This document shows, piece by piece, positions 34,719 to 43,038 of a DNA stretch of 64,000 bases (the first letter of the stretch is position 1; each line of letters begins with the position of its first letter). The notes under the pieces are model-generated. The model did not search any database and had not been told where the DNA came from. It saw only the letters and a list, made by a program, of their open reading frames with translations. A program made the position numbers and the translations under genes. Source of the stretch: Halogranum rubrum (GTDB taxonomy: Archaea; Halobacteriota; Halobacteria; Halobacteriales; Haloferacaceae). The stretch spans positions 1,592,962 to 1,656,961 of the forward strand of contig NZ_FOTC01000001.1 of assembly GCF_900114455.1 (NCBI RefSeq), given 5' to 3'.

Positions 34719-34820
34719 AGTATCCGCTGAGTCGGGAAACCGAGTGACAGGGGAGTGAGAGTGGAGCTAGTTGACAGCGTGTCAAAAGCTCTTTTGGCTC
34801 GCCCCGTGTTGGTGTCTTCG

Positions 34821-35993
34821 ATGGAGTTTCCGGGTGTCGCCGTCGCGGTGCTCGTCGTTGGTCTCGTCGTCGCGCCAACGGCAGTCGCCGGTGTGGTCGA
34901 CGACCGACACCACGCCATAGACGGAGTCGGTGCCGCCCAAGAGTCGTTCGACCGCAACGAGGTTCGGCTCACGGTCTACGAGAACCGGAGCGCACGGTGG
35001 ACGTTCCACTACGAACGGACGTTGTCGAACGAGAGCGAGCGACAGGACTTCGACGCGTTCGCAGAGGAGTTCAACTCGAACGAGACGCAGTTGTACCTCG
35101 GGTTTCGACGCGACTCGAGTGCGTTGGTCGCCGACGGAGCCAACATCACGGGACGCGAGATGGAAGCGACCGGTTTCGCCCGGCGCGCCGACGTGACGTC
35201 CAGTCTCGGCAACGATATCGGCATCGTCGAGATGTCGTTCACGTGGACTTCGTTCGGGGTCGAGAACGCTGGGCGAACGGTCGTCGGCGACGTGTTCGAA
35301 GGCGGTCTGTATCTGGGACCACAGCAGTCGCTCGTAGTCAGTCCCGGACCAGAACTGCGCTTCGAGTCCGTCGAACCGTCGGGTACGCAGTCGAACAGTT
35401 CGTCACTCCCAGCGAGTGACTCGGTGACGTGGCAGGGAGAACAGGAGTTCACCGACAACCGCCCACAGGTCGTGTTCGTGGCCAGTCAAACCGGCGACGG
35501 CGAGAGTAGCGGAGTCGGCGGCACCGAGATAGACGGGAACACCGGTTCGATGGAGGCGGCCACTACTCCCTCGTTTTGGGCGGGAGACTCGCTCCCGATG
35601 CTCGTGGGCGTCGTCGGCGTGCTCGTCCTCGGTGGGGCGGCGACTGTCTGGTACCTTCGGCGCGAGGCGTTCGGGCCGTACGCCGAGAGCGGCGACGAAG
35701 CGGAGCAAGCGTCAGAGCCAGTCGGCACGGCCATCACCGAACCCGCCGTCTCCGACGAGGAGTTACTGACCGACGAGGACCGCGTCGTCCGAATGCTCGA
35801 AGCGAACGGTGGGCGGATGAAACAGGTCAACATCGTCTCCGAGACTGGCTGGTCGAAGTCGAAGGTCAGCATGCTCTTGACAGATATGGAAGAAGAGGGA
35901 CTCATCTCGAAGCTTCGCGTCGGCCGTGAGAACGTCATCAGTCTCAAAGGTCACGAGCCAGAAGCCGCCGGGTCGCCGTTCGACGACGAGTAA
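34821..35993 (+). CDS. membrane-anchored winged-helix regulator
   Basis: A 390-residue protein with an N-terminal signal/anchor helix, an extracytoplasmic beta-rich domain of about 220 residues, a transmembrane helix (LPMLVGVVGVLVLGGAATVWYL) and a cytoplasmic C-terminal wHTH (RVVRMLEANGGRMKQVNIVSETGWSKSKVSMLLTDMEEEGLI). This architecture (DUF7345-DUF7343 in haloarchaea) senses something outside and binds DNA inside. The ATG at 34821 begins the signal. It is the last gene before tRNA-Glu. Confidence 0.82.
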   Translation: MEFPGVAVAVLVVGLVVAPTAVAGVVDDRHHAIDGVGAAQESFDRNEVRLTVYENRSARWTFHYERTLSNESERQDFDAFAEEFNSNETQLYLGFRRDSSALVADGANITGREMEATGFARRADVTSSLGNDIGIVEMSFTWTSFGVENAGRTVVGDVFEGGLYLGPQQSLVVSPGPELRFESVEPSGTQSNSSSLPASDSVTWQGEQEFTDNRPQVVFVASQTGDGESSGVGGTEIDGNTGSMEAATTPSFWAGDSLPMLVGVVGVLVLGGAATVWYLRREAFGPYAESGDEAEQASEPVGTAITEPAVSDEELLTDEDRVVRMLEANGGRMKQVNIVSETGWSKSKVSMLLTDMEEEGLISKLRVGRENVISLKGHEPEAAGSPFDDE

Positions 35994-36085
35994 GGACGTC
36001 AGAAGCGAGAGAACGACACACACAGCAGGGATAAAGCGCAACTGTTTTTACTGTACCCTCGATACATCTGAGTGTAGACAGACGT

Positions 36086-36160
36086 GCTCTGTTGGTGTAG
36101 TCCGGCCAATCATATCACCCTCTCACGGTGATGACCAGGGTTCGAATCCCTGACGGAGCA
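36086..36160 (+). tRNA. tRNA-Glu (anticodon CTC)
   Basis: A cloverleaf fits: acceptor GCTCTGT pairs with ACGGAGC (one G-T pair), anticodon stem TCACC/GGTGA encloses the loop CTCTCAC so the anticodon is CTC (Glu), and the T arm is CAGGGTTCGAATCCCTG. The discriminator is A and CCA is not encoded. No intron is visible. TATA-like sequence lies about 25 nt upstream (36058-36066). Confidence 0.95.
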
Positions 36161-36270
36161 TTCTCCCGTTTTCAAACTCGCGAGCAATTGCTCTCGTAGT
36201 CGTCTCGAATAGTTCACTCACCAGCGACGGCGGCGAAAGAGGCTACCGTCACCGCGTGGTACTACTCCAC

Positions 36271-36762
36271 ATGGCGGTGACTATCCGACGAGCGAGCGAG
36301 GACGACGTCGAGGCGATTCGAGCGGTCGCACGAGCGTCGTGGACGGCGGACTACCCGACGATTCTGAGCCGTGAGACGGCCGAATCTGGCGTCGACGAGT
36401 GGTACGAGCCGCGACAGTTGCGAGCGGACTTGGGTCGTCCCGCGACGTGCGTCTTCGTCGCCGAGCAAGACAGCGAGGTAGTCGGGTTCGTCCACGCCCT
36501 GTGGAACCGCGACGAGGGAGTCGTGTTCCGTATCTACGTCGGTCCGGACCACCGAGGGGCCGGTATCGGGACCGAACTCGTCGAACGGGTCCGAACCGAG
36601 ATGGAGACGCGAGGGTCCGAGCGACTCACGGCGATGGTGCTCACGGCGAACGAAGTCGGACAGGGGTTCTACGAGAGTCTCGGCTTCGAGCGCGTCGATG
36701 AAAGTGAGACTACTATCGGCGGAGAGTCCTACGGAGAGTACAGCTATCGACTGCTGTTGTAG
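36271..36762 (+). CDS. GNAT-family N-acetyltransferase
   Basis: A 163-residue acetyltransferase with the acetyl-CoA binding motif A: IYVGPDHRGAGIGTELVERV (about residues 93-112). The C-terminal TANEVGQGFYESLGFERV also matches the family. Acceptor substrate unknown. The ATG at 36271 (MAVTIRRAS) is the usual start. Confidence 0.9.
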   Translation: MAVTIRRASEDDVEAIRAVARASWTADYPTILSRETAESGVDEWYEPRQLRADLGRPATCVFVAEQDSEVVGFVHALWNRDEGVVFRIYVGPDHRGAGIGTELVERVRTEMETRGSERLTAMVLTANEVGQGFYESLGFERVDESETTIGGESYGEYSYRLLL

Positions 36763-36819
36763 CGTCGACCCAGTAGTCGAGAACGGAGAGAACGAGCGGT
36801 TACGTCTGAGTACTTCTGA

Positions 36820-37047
36820 TTACTTCTGGTGGGTGAAGATGACCGCTCGTTCGTCGTGGACGGCGACACAGAGGTCCAAGGATTTACTCAGGTTGAGGCT
36901 GGTCGCGTTCTCTTTGCAGACGACCATATCGTCGAACGACTCTTCGCACGCAGGACAGGACATCGCCACCGTGTTCTGGTACGACTTGATTGCCGAGTTC
37001 TCCTCTCTGGGCGTCAACGAGGAGACGAGTTCGTCGAAGTTGTCCAT
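36820..37047 (-). CDS. DUF7385 small Cys-containing protein
   Basis: A 75-residue protein with a CPAC pair (about residues 31-34) and two further Cys at the centre and in LCVAVHD. It resembles a haloarchaeal family (DUF7385) sometimes found near flagella/archaellum genes and may bind a metal. Its ATG at 37047 is divergent from the gene at 37101; they share a short promoter. Confidence 0.65.
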   Translation of the reverse strand: MDNFDELVSSLTPREENSAIKSYQNTVAMSCPACEESFDDMVVCKENATSLNLSKSLDLCVAVHDERAVIFTHQK

Positions 37048-37068
37048 GACTAGGCGACCCGGTGGCGA

Positions 37069-37077
37069 TTATTAAAC
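37069..37077 (+). promoter_or_regulatory. TATA box of the gene at 37101
   Basis: ttattaaac lies 24-32 nt before the ATG at 37101. This fixes the start there and argues against the upstream GTG at 37062, although the latter would add a CxxC pair. Confidence 0.55.
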
Positions 37078-37100
37078 ATTGTGTCGTGTGTACAGCCACC

Positions 37101-37436
37101 ATGAGCGCACAGGGGTGTCCGAACTGTGGAGCGCCGTACCGCCGAACTGCGTCGACGGACGACGAGTTGACCGGCGAAGTCTCACTGCCAACCGAGTCGT
37201 ACGCACAGGTCTGCTACCAGACGCGTCTCACGAAAGAGAAGTACTTCGGGTTCACGCTCTACTTCCATCCGGAGACGCTCTACGCCGTCGAAGAGCGAAC
37301 CGACGAGGGGTGGCGACGGGTGAGACTGTTCGCGACGGAAGCGACTGCCGACGACGAACGGACGAAACGCGAACGGGTTCGAGACGACACCGACTATCGA
37401 GTCCGAGAGCTTCCACTCTCCGGTGGGCAGCAGTAG
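37101..37436 (+). CDS. small protein with CxxC, unknown function
   Basis: A 111-residue basic-acidic mixed protein starting MSAQGCPNCGAPYRR. The CPNC pair suggests half of a zinc ribbon; the rest (YAQVCYQTRLTKEKYFGFTLYFHPETL) has no recognised fold. A TATA box 24-32 nt upstream supports the ATG start. It is divergent from the DUF7385 gene. Confidence 0.55.
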   Translation: MSAQGCPNCGAPYRRTASTDDELTGEVSLPTESYAQVCYQTRLTKEKYFGFTLYFHPETLYAVEERTDEGWRRVRLFATEATADDERTKRERVRDDTDYRVRELPLSGGQQ

Positions 37437-37473
37437 CCTCAGAAATAGTTAAAACTGATTGGACAGACCACCG

Positions 37474-38073
37474 TCAGTCGAGGTCGGCGCTCGTGTCGAC
37501 GTCTCGGAGGATGCCCGGGTCGTCGACGGCGACGCGCGTGAGTTCGATATCGTCGAAGAGTGCTCGGCCGCCGCGGTCGCCGTCGACGTCGGCGAGTGCG
37601 TCGAACTGCCGCCGGTGAAAGACGACCGGATTGCCGCGTCGACCGTCGTACGTAGGAACGACGGCGTCGGCACCCGTCTCGCGAGCAGTGACGACGAGTC
37701 GGTCGACCGTCGCGGTTGCGACGTCGGGCATGTCGCCGAGGGCGAAGACGGCGTACTCGACGTGGTCGGGGAGCGCGTCGACACCGGCGGCGACAGACGT
37801 CGCCTGTCCCTCGACGTACTTCGGATTCTCGACGGTTTCGACGGCCATTCCGGCGAGTGATGCCCGCACACGCTCGGCGTCGTGTCCCACTACGACGACC
37901 ACGGGGTCGACGGCGGCCAGACAGAGCGTCCGTGCGGCGTGGACGACGAGCGGTTCGCCGTCGACGACGGCGAGCAGTTTGTTTCCGCCGTCGAATCGTG
38001 ACCCGAGACCGGCAGCGAGAAGCACTGCACCGACCGTCTCGGTCCTCTCGTTCGTGTCGGTCGTGTAGGCCAT
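37474..38073 (-). CDS. mocA: MobA/MocA-like nucleotidyltransferase
   Basis: A 199-residue NTP transferase with the signature LLAAGLGSRFDGGNKLLAVV (G-x-G-x-R...K), VVVVGHD, FALGDMPDV (metal-binding Asp) and GRRGNPVVFHR. These match MocA, which makes molybdopterin cytosine dinucleotide (MCD), the cofactor of CO dehydrogenase/aldehyde oxidase-type Mo hydroxylases. The adjacent three-subunit Mo hydroxylase makes this the likely role. An in-frame GTG 39 bp upstream (38112) is an alternative start. Confidence 0.82.
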   Translation of the reverse strand: MAYTTDTNERTETVGAVLLAAGLGSRFDGGNKLLAVVDGEPLVVHAARTLCLAAVDPVVVVVGHDAERVRASLAGMAVETVENPKYVEGQATSVAAGVDALPDHVEYAVFALGDMPDVATATVDRLVVTARETGADAVVPTYDGRRGNPVVFHRRQFDALADVDGDRGGRALFDDIELTRVAVDDPGILRDVDTSADLD

Positions 38074-38210
38074 CCCGGTCGCCTCGGTTCTCTCGCTCGC
38101 GTCGTCTCTCACGTGTCTGTCGGTCGTTGGTCGTACAATTACTTAACTCCGTGGTGGCTCGTGGAGTGGTCACACACCGACAGTTATCAATTCGAGTAAT
38201 TAGACACTGA

Positions 38211-38220
38211 ATTATATATG
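38211..38220 (+). promoter_or_regulatory. TATA box of the transducer gene
   Basis: attatatatg sits about 37 nt before the ATG at 38253, giving a short leader of roughly ten bases. Confidence 0.55.
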
Positions 38221-38252
38221 GCCACTGTGCGCGTACTCGGACGATACTTACA

Positions 38253-40016
38253 ATGTTCGGGCTCTTCGCTGCACTCCGTGGAGACGGCGCGTCCAACGGA
38301 GACGACACCGACCCCGTGAGGGGGACCGCACAGACGACAGTGTCGGCGACGGCCGACACCGAAGTCGCCGCCGACGTCGGCAGTCTCGCTACGCTCACGA
38401 GTGCGTCTGTCGTCGAGAGCGTCCTCGACGGGTTGGACCTCCCGATATTCGTCGTCGACGACGAGGGCTGTTTCACCCACTCGAATCAAGCCTGTCGGGA
38501 CCTCTTCAACCGTCGACGAGGTGAACTCCTCGGTGACTGCCTCTTCGACTACGGAGAAGCCGACAACTCCGTCATGCGCGACGTACTGGAGTCGGGAACT
38601 GCCGTCGAGAACCTCGAAGACACCGTCGTCGTCGACGGCGACGAGGTGCCGGTCAGTCGGAGCGTCTTCCCACTGTTCGACGGCGAGGGAGTCGTCGTCG
38701 GTGCCGTCGAAATCAACCGCGACATCAGCGACAAACTCGACCTTCAGCGACGCGAAGAGCAGTTAGAGACGTATCAGTCGTCGGTCGTCAGAGAGTTGGA
38801 CGAGAGCATCGAGCGGTTCAGCCGTGGAGACCTGACCGTCGAACCGGAGATTTCCGACCCCGTTGCCGACTTCCCGGCCATCCGCAACGTCCACCGCGAG
38901 TTCGCCGGGATGGCTCAGAACCTCTCTGTCGCCATCGAACACACGCGAACGACGCTGGCAACCGCCCGCGAGCGCGCAGACGACTTGGAAGCTATCGCCG
39001 CGGAGATTGCGGCCCAGACGGAGCAGACGATGGCCTCTGCCGAACAGATCGGCGAGTCCAGCGACCGCGTCTCGACGCTCGCAGAGAAACAGACCCAAGA
39101 GGCAGACGTCGCCGAAGACAGCGTCTCGGAACTCTCGGCGTCCATCCAAGAGATCACGGCGAGCACCCAACAGATAGACGTCCGGGCGAGTGAGGCCGCC
39201 GAGACGGCAGTGGCGGGAAGTCGCGAAGCAGAGAGCGCCATCGAACGGATGCAAGCGGCCATCGAAGCCTCCGAGGAGAACATGGCAACCGTCGAGTCAC
39301 TCGAATCGCGGATGGAGGCAATCGACGAGATGACCGAGATGATCGCCAAGATCGCCGACCAGACGAGTCTGCTCGCGCTGAACGCCAACATCGAGGCAGC
39401 ACGGGCCAACACCGACGGTGCAGGCTTCAAAGTCGTCGCCGACGAGGTGAAGTCGCTCGCCGAGGAGTCGAAAGACGCCGTCGCCGACATCGCCGACACC
39501 GTCGACGACCTCCGACTCGGTATCTCGGAGACGGCCGACACCATCGAGACGAGCAACGCCGAGGTGAAAGCCGGGGCCGACGCCGTCAACGACGTGGTCG
39601 ACCGTATCGACGACATCGCAGACGCCATCGCCGAGACGAACCAAGGCGTCAGCGAAATCGCCAACGCGACCGAGAACCAGGCGACGAACGCCGAAGTCGT
39701 CCTCGACGTGGTCGGTGACCTCGCCTCGCGAAGTACGACCGTCAGTGGGCAGATGCAGGAAGTCGCTGCCGGGGTGAGCCAACAGACGACGGCCATCGGT
39801 CACGTCGGTACCGTCGCCGACGAGGTCAGCGACATCTCCTCGGAGATGACCGTGCAACTCAGACAGTTCGAACTCGGCGATTCGGTCGAGTCGGTCGATG
39901 CGCAGAACGGGGCGCAAGCGCGGGCCGACGGTGGGTTCGAGTTCGAGCGTCAGTTCGAGCGAAAAGTCGACGACTCCGGTTACAGCGGGACGCCTTCGTC
40001 GAAGCGCGGCAGGTAG
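38253..40016 (+). CDS. soluble halobacterial transducer (MCP) with PAS domain
   Basis: A 587-residue methyl-accepting chemotaxis-type protein with no transmembrane helices. Residues 55-170 form a PAS domain (IFVVDDEGCFTHSNQACRDLF). A HAMP-like linker (IERFSRGDLTVEPEI) precedes a long MCP signalling coiled coil whose tip is EMIAKIADQTSLLALNANIE (about 358-377). It senses a cytoplasmic signal and talks to CheA. It is placed at the edge of the Mo hydroxylase island, so response to a catabolic intermediate is plausible. Its 3' end overlaps the convergent hydantoinase gene by 37 bp. Confidence 0.9.
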   Translation: MFGLFAALRGDGASNGDDTDPVRGTAQTTVSATADTEVAADVGSLATLTSASVVESVLDGLDLPIFVVDDEGCFTHSNQACRDLFNRRRGELLGDCLFDYGEADNSVMRDVLESGTAVENLEDTVVVDGDEVPVSRSVFPLFDGEGVVVGAVEINRDISDKLDLQRREEQLETYQSSVVRELDESIERFSRGDLTVEPEISDPVADFPAIRNVHREFAGMAQNLSVAIEHTRTTLATARERADDLEAIAAEIAAQTEQTMASAEQIGESSDRVSTLAEKQTQEADVAEDSVSELSASIQEITASTQQIDVRASEAAETAVAGSREAESAIERMQAAIEASEENMATVESLESRMEAIDEMTEMIAKIADQTSLLALNANIEAARANTDGAGFKVVADEVKSLAEESKDAVADIADTVDDLRLGISETADTIETSNAEVKAGADAVNDVVDRIDDIADAIAETNQGVSEIANATENQATNAEVVLDVVGDLASRSTTVSGQMQEVAAGVSQQTTAIGHVGTVADEVSDISSEMTVQLRQFELGDSVESVDAQNGAQARADGGFEFERQFERKVDDSGYSGTPSSKRGR

Positions 40017-41404
40017 TCGCGGTCGCCTTTCTCGACCTGTAACTCGTCGTCTTCGACGACGACTTTGCCGCCGACGATGGTGTGCGTCGGGAGACCGGTC
40101 AGTTCTTGCCCGTGGTACGTCGAGTACCGTGGTTCCATCGTGTGGTAGAAGTCGTCGTCGACGACCTTGCTCTTCTCCAAGTCGACGATGACCATGTCGG
40201 CGTCGGAGCCTTCGACGAGTGCGCCCTTGCGCGGGTAGAGGCCCCAGCGCTTGGCGTTGTTCTCGGCGCAGACTTCGACGAGACGCTCCATGCTGATGCG
40301 GTTCTTGTTGACGCCCTCGCTCATCATCACGGGGAGGAAGTACTCGATACCGTTGTTGTCGCCCGGGATGGCCTCCCAGACGTCACCGTGTTTGCCCGTG
40401 TCCTTCTCCTTGAACTCGATCTTGTGCGGGCAGTGGTCCGTCCCGACGTAGTCGACGACGCCCGTGCGCAGTCCTTCCCAGAGACGCTTCTTGCTGGCCT
40501 CGCCGCGGAGGGGCGGCGAAATCTTCCCCCACGTCCCGAGTTCCTCGTCGTGTTTCGTGTGCGAGAGGAACGCGGGAAGCGTCTCGGCGTGGATGTTGAC
40601 ACCCTTGTCCTGCCAGCGCTTACAGATGTCGACGCCCTCGCCCGTGCTCATGTGGACGATGTACGAACGCGAGTCCGTGTACTCGGTGAGTTGGGCGATC
40701 TGTTCGATCTGCATCGCCTCACAGATGTTCGGCGCGCTCTCACACCACGCGAGCAGGTCGTTTCTGCCCTCTTCTTGCAACTCTTTGCGGCGCTCGATGG
40801 CGAGGTCCTCGTTCTCGGCGTGGAACATGACGACGCCGTTCGGGATGTCCGCGACCCGGTCGAGCACCTTGTAGGTGCGCCCGGCGTCCGAGTGGTCGAT
40901 TCCCAACTCCGGCGAGGCGTTTTTGTACCAGTTGAAGAAGACCTTGTACGAGCGAATCCCTTCCTCGGCGAGACCCTCTATCTCCTCGACGTGGTGGTCC
41001 TGGTGGACGATTGCGTGGTACGCGAAGTCGATGTAGGAGTTCTCCGCGCCGACCTCGCGGAAGAAGTCCATGTCGGGGAGGTACGGTTCACGCTGGAGCA
41101 GGAAGTTGACGACGGTGGTGACGCCGCCGTGGACTGCACCACGCGTCTCCGTCTCGAAGTCGTGGGCGAGTCCGTCGTGGTAGTCCTCGAACTCGTAGCG
41201 CGACAGCCCCCAGTGGACGTGGGGGTCGATGAAGCCCGGGATGAGGTAGTTGCCCTCGGCGTCGATCTCCTCTTCGGCGTCCGGGAGGTTCGACCCGACG
41301 GCGACGATTCGCCCATCTCGGGCGGCGACACCGCCGTGGATAGTACCTGACGGTGTGACCACTTTGGCGTTGACTACGCGGAGGTCCGCGGTCATTGCTG
41401 ACAT
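39980..41404 (-). CDS. hyuA: dihydropyrimidinase / hydantoinase
   Basis: A 474-residue cyclic amidohydrolase that opens hydantoins, dihydropyrimidines or related rings. Metal sites are DPHVHWG, the carbamylated-Lys position in SYKVFFNWYKN, HAEN, VHMSTGEG and GTDHCPH. The C-terminal stretch PRKGALVEGSDADMVIVDLEK is typical. Two ATGs (41404, 41395) are possible starts. It is divergent from the HpaI-like aldolase. Within the island it is the best candidate for ring opening after hydroxylation. Allantoinase or iminohydrolase activities are alternatives. Confidence 0.88.
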   Translation of the reverse strand: MSAMTADLRVVNAKVVTPSGTIHGGVAARDGRIVAVGSNLPDAEEEIDAEGNYLIPGFIDPHVHWGLSRYEFEDYHDGLAHDFETETRGAVHGGVTTVVNFLLQREPYLPDMDFFREVGAENSYIDFAYHAIVHQDHHVEEIEGLAEEGIRSYKVFFNWYKNASPELGIDHSDAGRTYKVLDRVADIPNGVVMFHAENEDLAIERRKELQEEGRNDLLAWCESAPNICEAMQIEQIAQLTEYTDSRSYIVHMSTGEGVDICKRWQDKGVNIHAETLPAFLSHTKHDEELGTWGKISPPLRGEASKKRLWEGLRTGVVDYVGTDHCPHKIEFKEKDTGKHGDVWEAIPGDNNGIEYFLPVMMSEGVNKNRISMERLVEVCAENNAKRWGLYPRKGALVEGSDADMVIVDLEKSKVVDDDFYHTMEPRYSTYHGQELTGLPTHTIVGGKVVVEDDELQVEKGDRDYLPRFDEGVPL

Positions 41405-41580
41405 ATCGTTTGTCGAATCTTGACACCGGGACTTATAGCTATGCCTTCGACCACAGACAGTGTCAGCGGCGTGTGAACTCGCAACTACAGGTTCCGCCGA
41501 ACTATCACGAACATCTACGAGAACCGCCATTTTCGACGCGAGAGGCAGGTATTTCTCACCACTGACAGAGTCACACACGC

Positions 41581-42375
41581 ATGACCACCAACACGCTCCG
41601 AACGGCACTCGACGCCGACACCCGAAGCCTCGCGACGCGAGTCATCTGTCCGTGGCCCGGCGTCATCGAGGTGCTCGGGCAAACCGACGCGTTCGACTAC
41701 GTCGAGTTCGCCGCCGAGTACGCTCCCTTCGACCTCCATGACCTCGACCACATCGCGCGCACGGCCGAACTGTCGGGGCTGTCGACGATGATCAAAGTCG
41801 ACGCGGAACCACGGACGTACCTCGCACAGCGAGCGATGGCGGCGGGCATCCAGAACGTCCTGTTCGTCGATATCCGCACGGCCGAGGACGCGAGAGAGGC
41901 AGTACGTGCAGTTCGGGCCGAACCGACCGGAACGAACGGCGTGCGAAAGGACCGCCGAAACGGCTACGTCGGCGGATATGCGTCACCGGAGGAGATCGTC
42001 ACGTGGTGTGACGACGCCGTCGTCGCCCTCATGATAGAGAAGCGCGAGGCGATGGAGAACCTCGAAGACATCCTCGCCGTCGAAGGCGTCGACATGGTCC
42101 AGTTCGGTCCGGTCGACTACGCGCTCAGCATCGGCAACCCCGGCGGTCGGCACTCAGAAGAGGTCCAGCAGGCACAACGAGAGATGATAGACATGGCGCT
42201 CGACGTGGGTGTCACGCCGAGAGCAGAGATCAAGATGCCCGACAACGCGGACGACTACCTCGACAGAGGTGTGAGCCACTTCAGTCTCGACACCGACGTG
42301 AACATCCTCCATCGGTTCTGGCAGGAACAGGGGACCGAACTCGGCAACCGTCTCGACGACGTCGCTCACGACTGA
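41581..42375 (+). CDS. HpcH/HpaI-family aldolase with altered catalytic residues
   Basis: A 264-residue TIM-barrel aldolase/citrate-lyase family member. Metal-ligand positions are kept (E153 in MIEKREAMEN, D179 in GPVDYALSIG). However, where HpaI has the catalytic His in DAEHAPND this protein has Tyr (AEYAPFD, Y47), and the carboxylate-binding Arg of V-R-P is replaced by Lys in MIKVDAEP (K72). It therefore probably catalyses a different cleavage or addition. Divergent from the hydantoinase, which suggests co-regulation. Confidence 0.82.
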   Translation: MTTNTLRTALDADTRSLATRVICPWPGVIEVLGQTDAFDYVEFAAEYAPFDLHDLDHIARTAELSGLSTMIKVDAEPRTYLAQRAMAAGIQNVLFVDIRTAEDAREAVRAVRAEPTGTNGVRKDRRNGYVGGYASPEEIVTWCDDAVVALMIEKREAMENLEDILAVEGVDMVQFGPVDYALSIGNPGGRHSEEVQQAQREMIDMALDVGVTPRAEIKMPDNADDYLDRGVSHFSLDTDVNILHRFWQEQGTELGNRLDDVAHD

Positions 42376-42423
42376 CGAGTCGTCGCGGCAGAACGCGGTG
42401 AAACGGTCGGGTAACGTCTCTTC

Positions 42424-42831
42424 TCACGGGTCGTCGCGACGGTCGAGCACGGGTTCGAGAGCGCGCTGAAACGACTCTGTCGACGGCGGATAGATGGTCA
42501 GCGGTTTGGGTCGGCCAGCGACGCGAATCCGGACGCGGTTGCGCTTGCGATAGGTGAGATAGAGGCTCACGACTCCGACGACGGCGAACGCGAGGCCGAA
42601 CAGCACGTCGAACTGAGTGGAGTAGAGACCGTAGCCGACGACGACGAGACCGAGGATACCGACGAACCAGTCGACGTCTTCGAACGTCACTTCCTGAATG
42701 TCGTCGGCGTCGACGCGATACCGGGCGTCCGTCTCGACGACGAGCGACGACTCGGTGACACCCGCCCAGCCGCCGTGGCGGAGGTCGGTCGTGAACTCGA
42801 AGCGCTCACCGTCGGGCGGCGTCTGTGTCAT
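42424..42831 (-). CDS. small membrane protein
   Basis: A 135-residue protein: a soluble N-terminal part (FEFTTDLRHGGWAGVTESSLV), two closely spaced hydrophobic helices around residues 52-95 (FVGILGLVVVGYGLYSTQFD and LAFAVVGVVSLYLTYRKR) and a C-terminal cytoplasmic tail. Haloarchaeal family of unknown function. It is downstream of the permease gene and separated by a hairpin pair. Confidence 0.65.
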   Translation of the reverse strand: MTQTPPDGERFEFTTDLRHGGWAGVTESSLVVETDARYRVDADDIQEVTFEDVDWFVGILGLVVVGYGLYSTQFDVLFGLAFAVVGVVSLYLTYRKRNRVRIRVAGRPKPLTIYPPSTESFQRALEPVLDRRDDP

Positions 42832-42895
42832 CGTCTCACACCTGTGGGATGGAGGGTGGTTACTGTTTCGGTGGAACCCGTCACGGTACCTGACA

Positions 42896-42983
42896 GCGCG
42901 CGTCTCGTCGCGCGCAACGCGGAAGCCGTGACGGTGTGAGAACCGACCACACGGCACCCGACAGCGTGCGTCTCGTCGCGCAC
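42896..42983 (+). repeat. duplicated hairpin with compensating base change
   Basis: Two related hairpins, 68 bases apart. Copy 1 (42896-42915): GCGCGCG tctcgt CGCGCGC. Copy 2 (42964-42983): GCGTGCG tctcgt CGCGCAC. Loop bases are the same. In a pairing register with an 8-base loop, the C99/G114 pair of copy 1 (42899/42914) becomes T67/A82 in copy 2 (42967/42982), a compensatory double change that keeps pairing. Such a pattern supports an RNA or cruciform structure under selection, located between the permease stop and the next minus-strand gene. Confidence 0.5.
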
Positions 42984-43038
42984 GAGCGCAGTCGCTCACG
43001 GAAGTAAGAACAGTGGTGTGGAGAGCGAGAACAGTACT

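Noticed and set aside
37062..37100. Upstream GTG start that would give a four-Cys zinc ribbon
   Set aside because: Attractive CxxC...CxxC pattern, but a TATA box lies inside this stretch at the correct distance for the ATG at 37101.
40082..41350. Long plus-strand frame opposite the hydantoinase gene
   Set aside because: Repetitive Val/Asp/Leu composition and no domains; the minus-strand frame has all amidohydrolase motifs.
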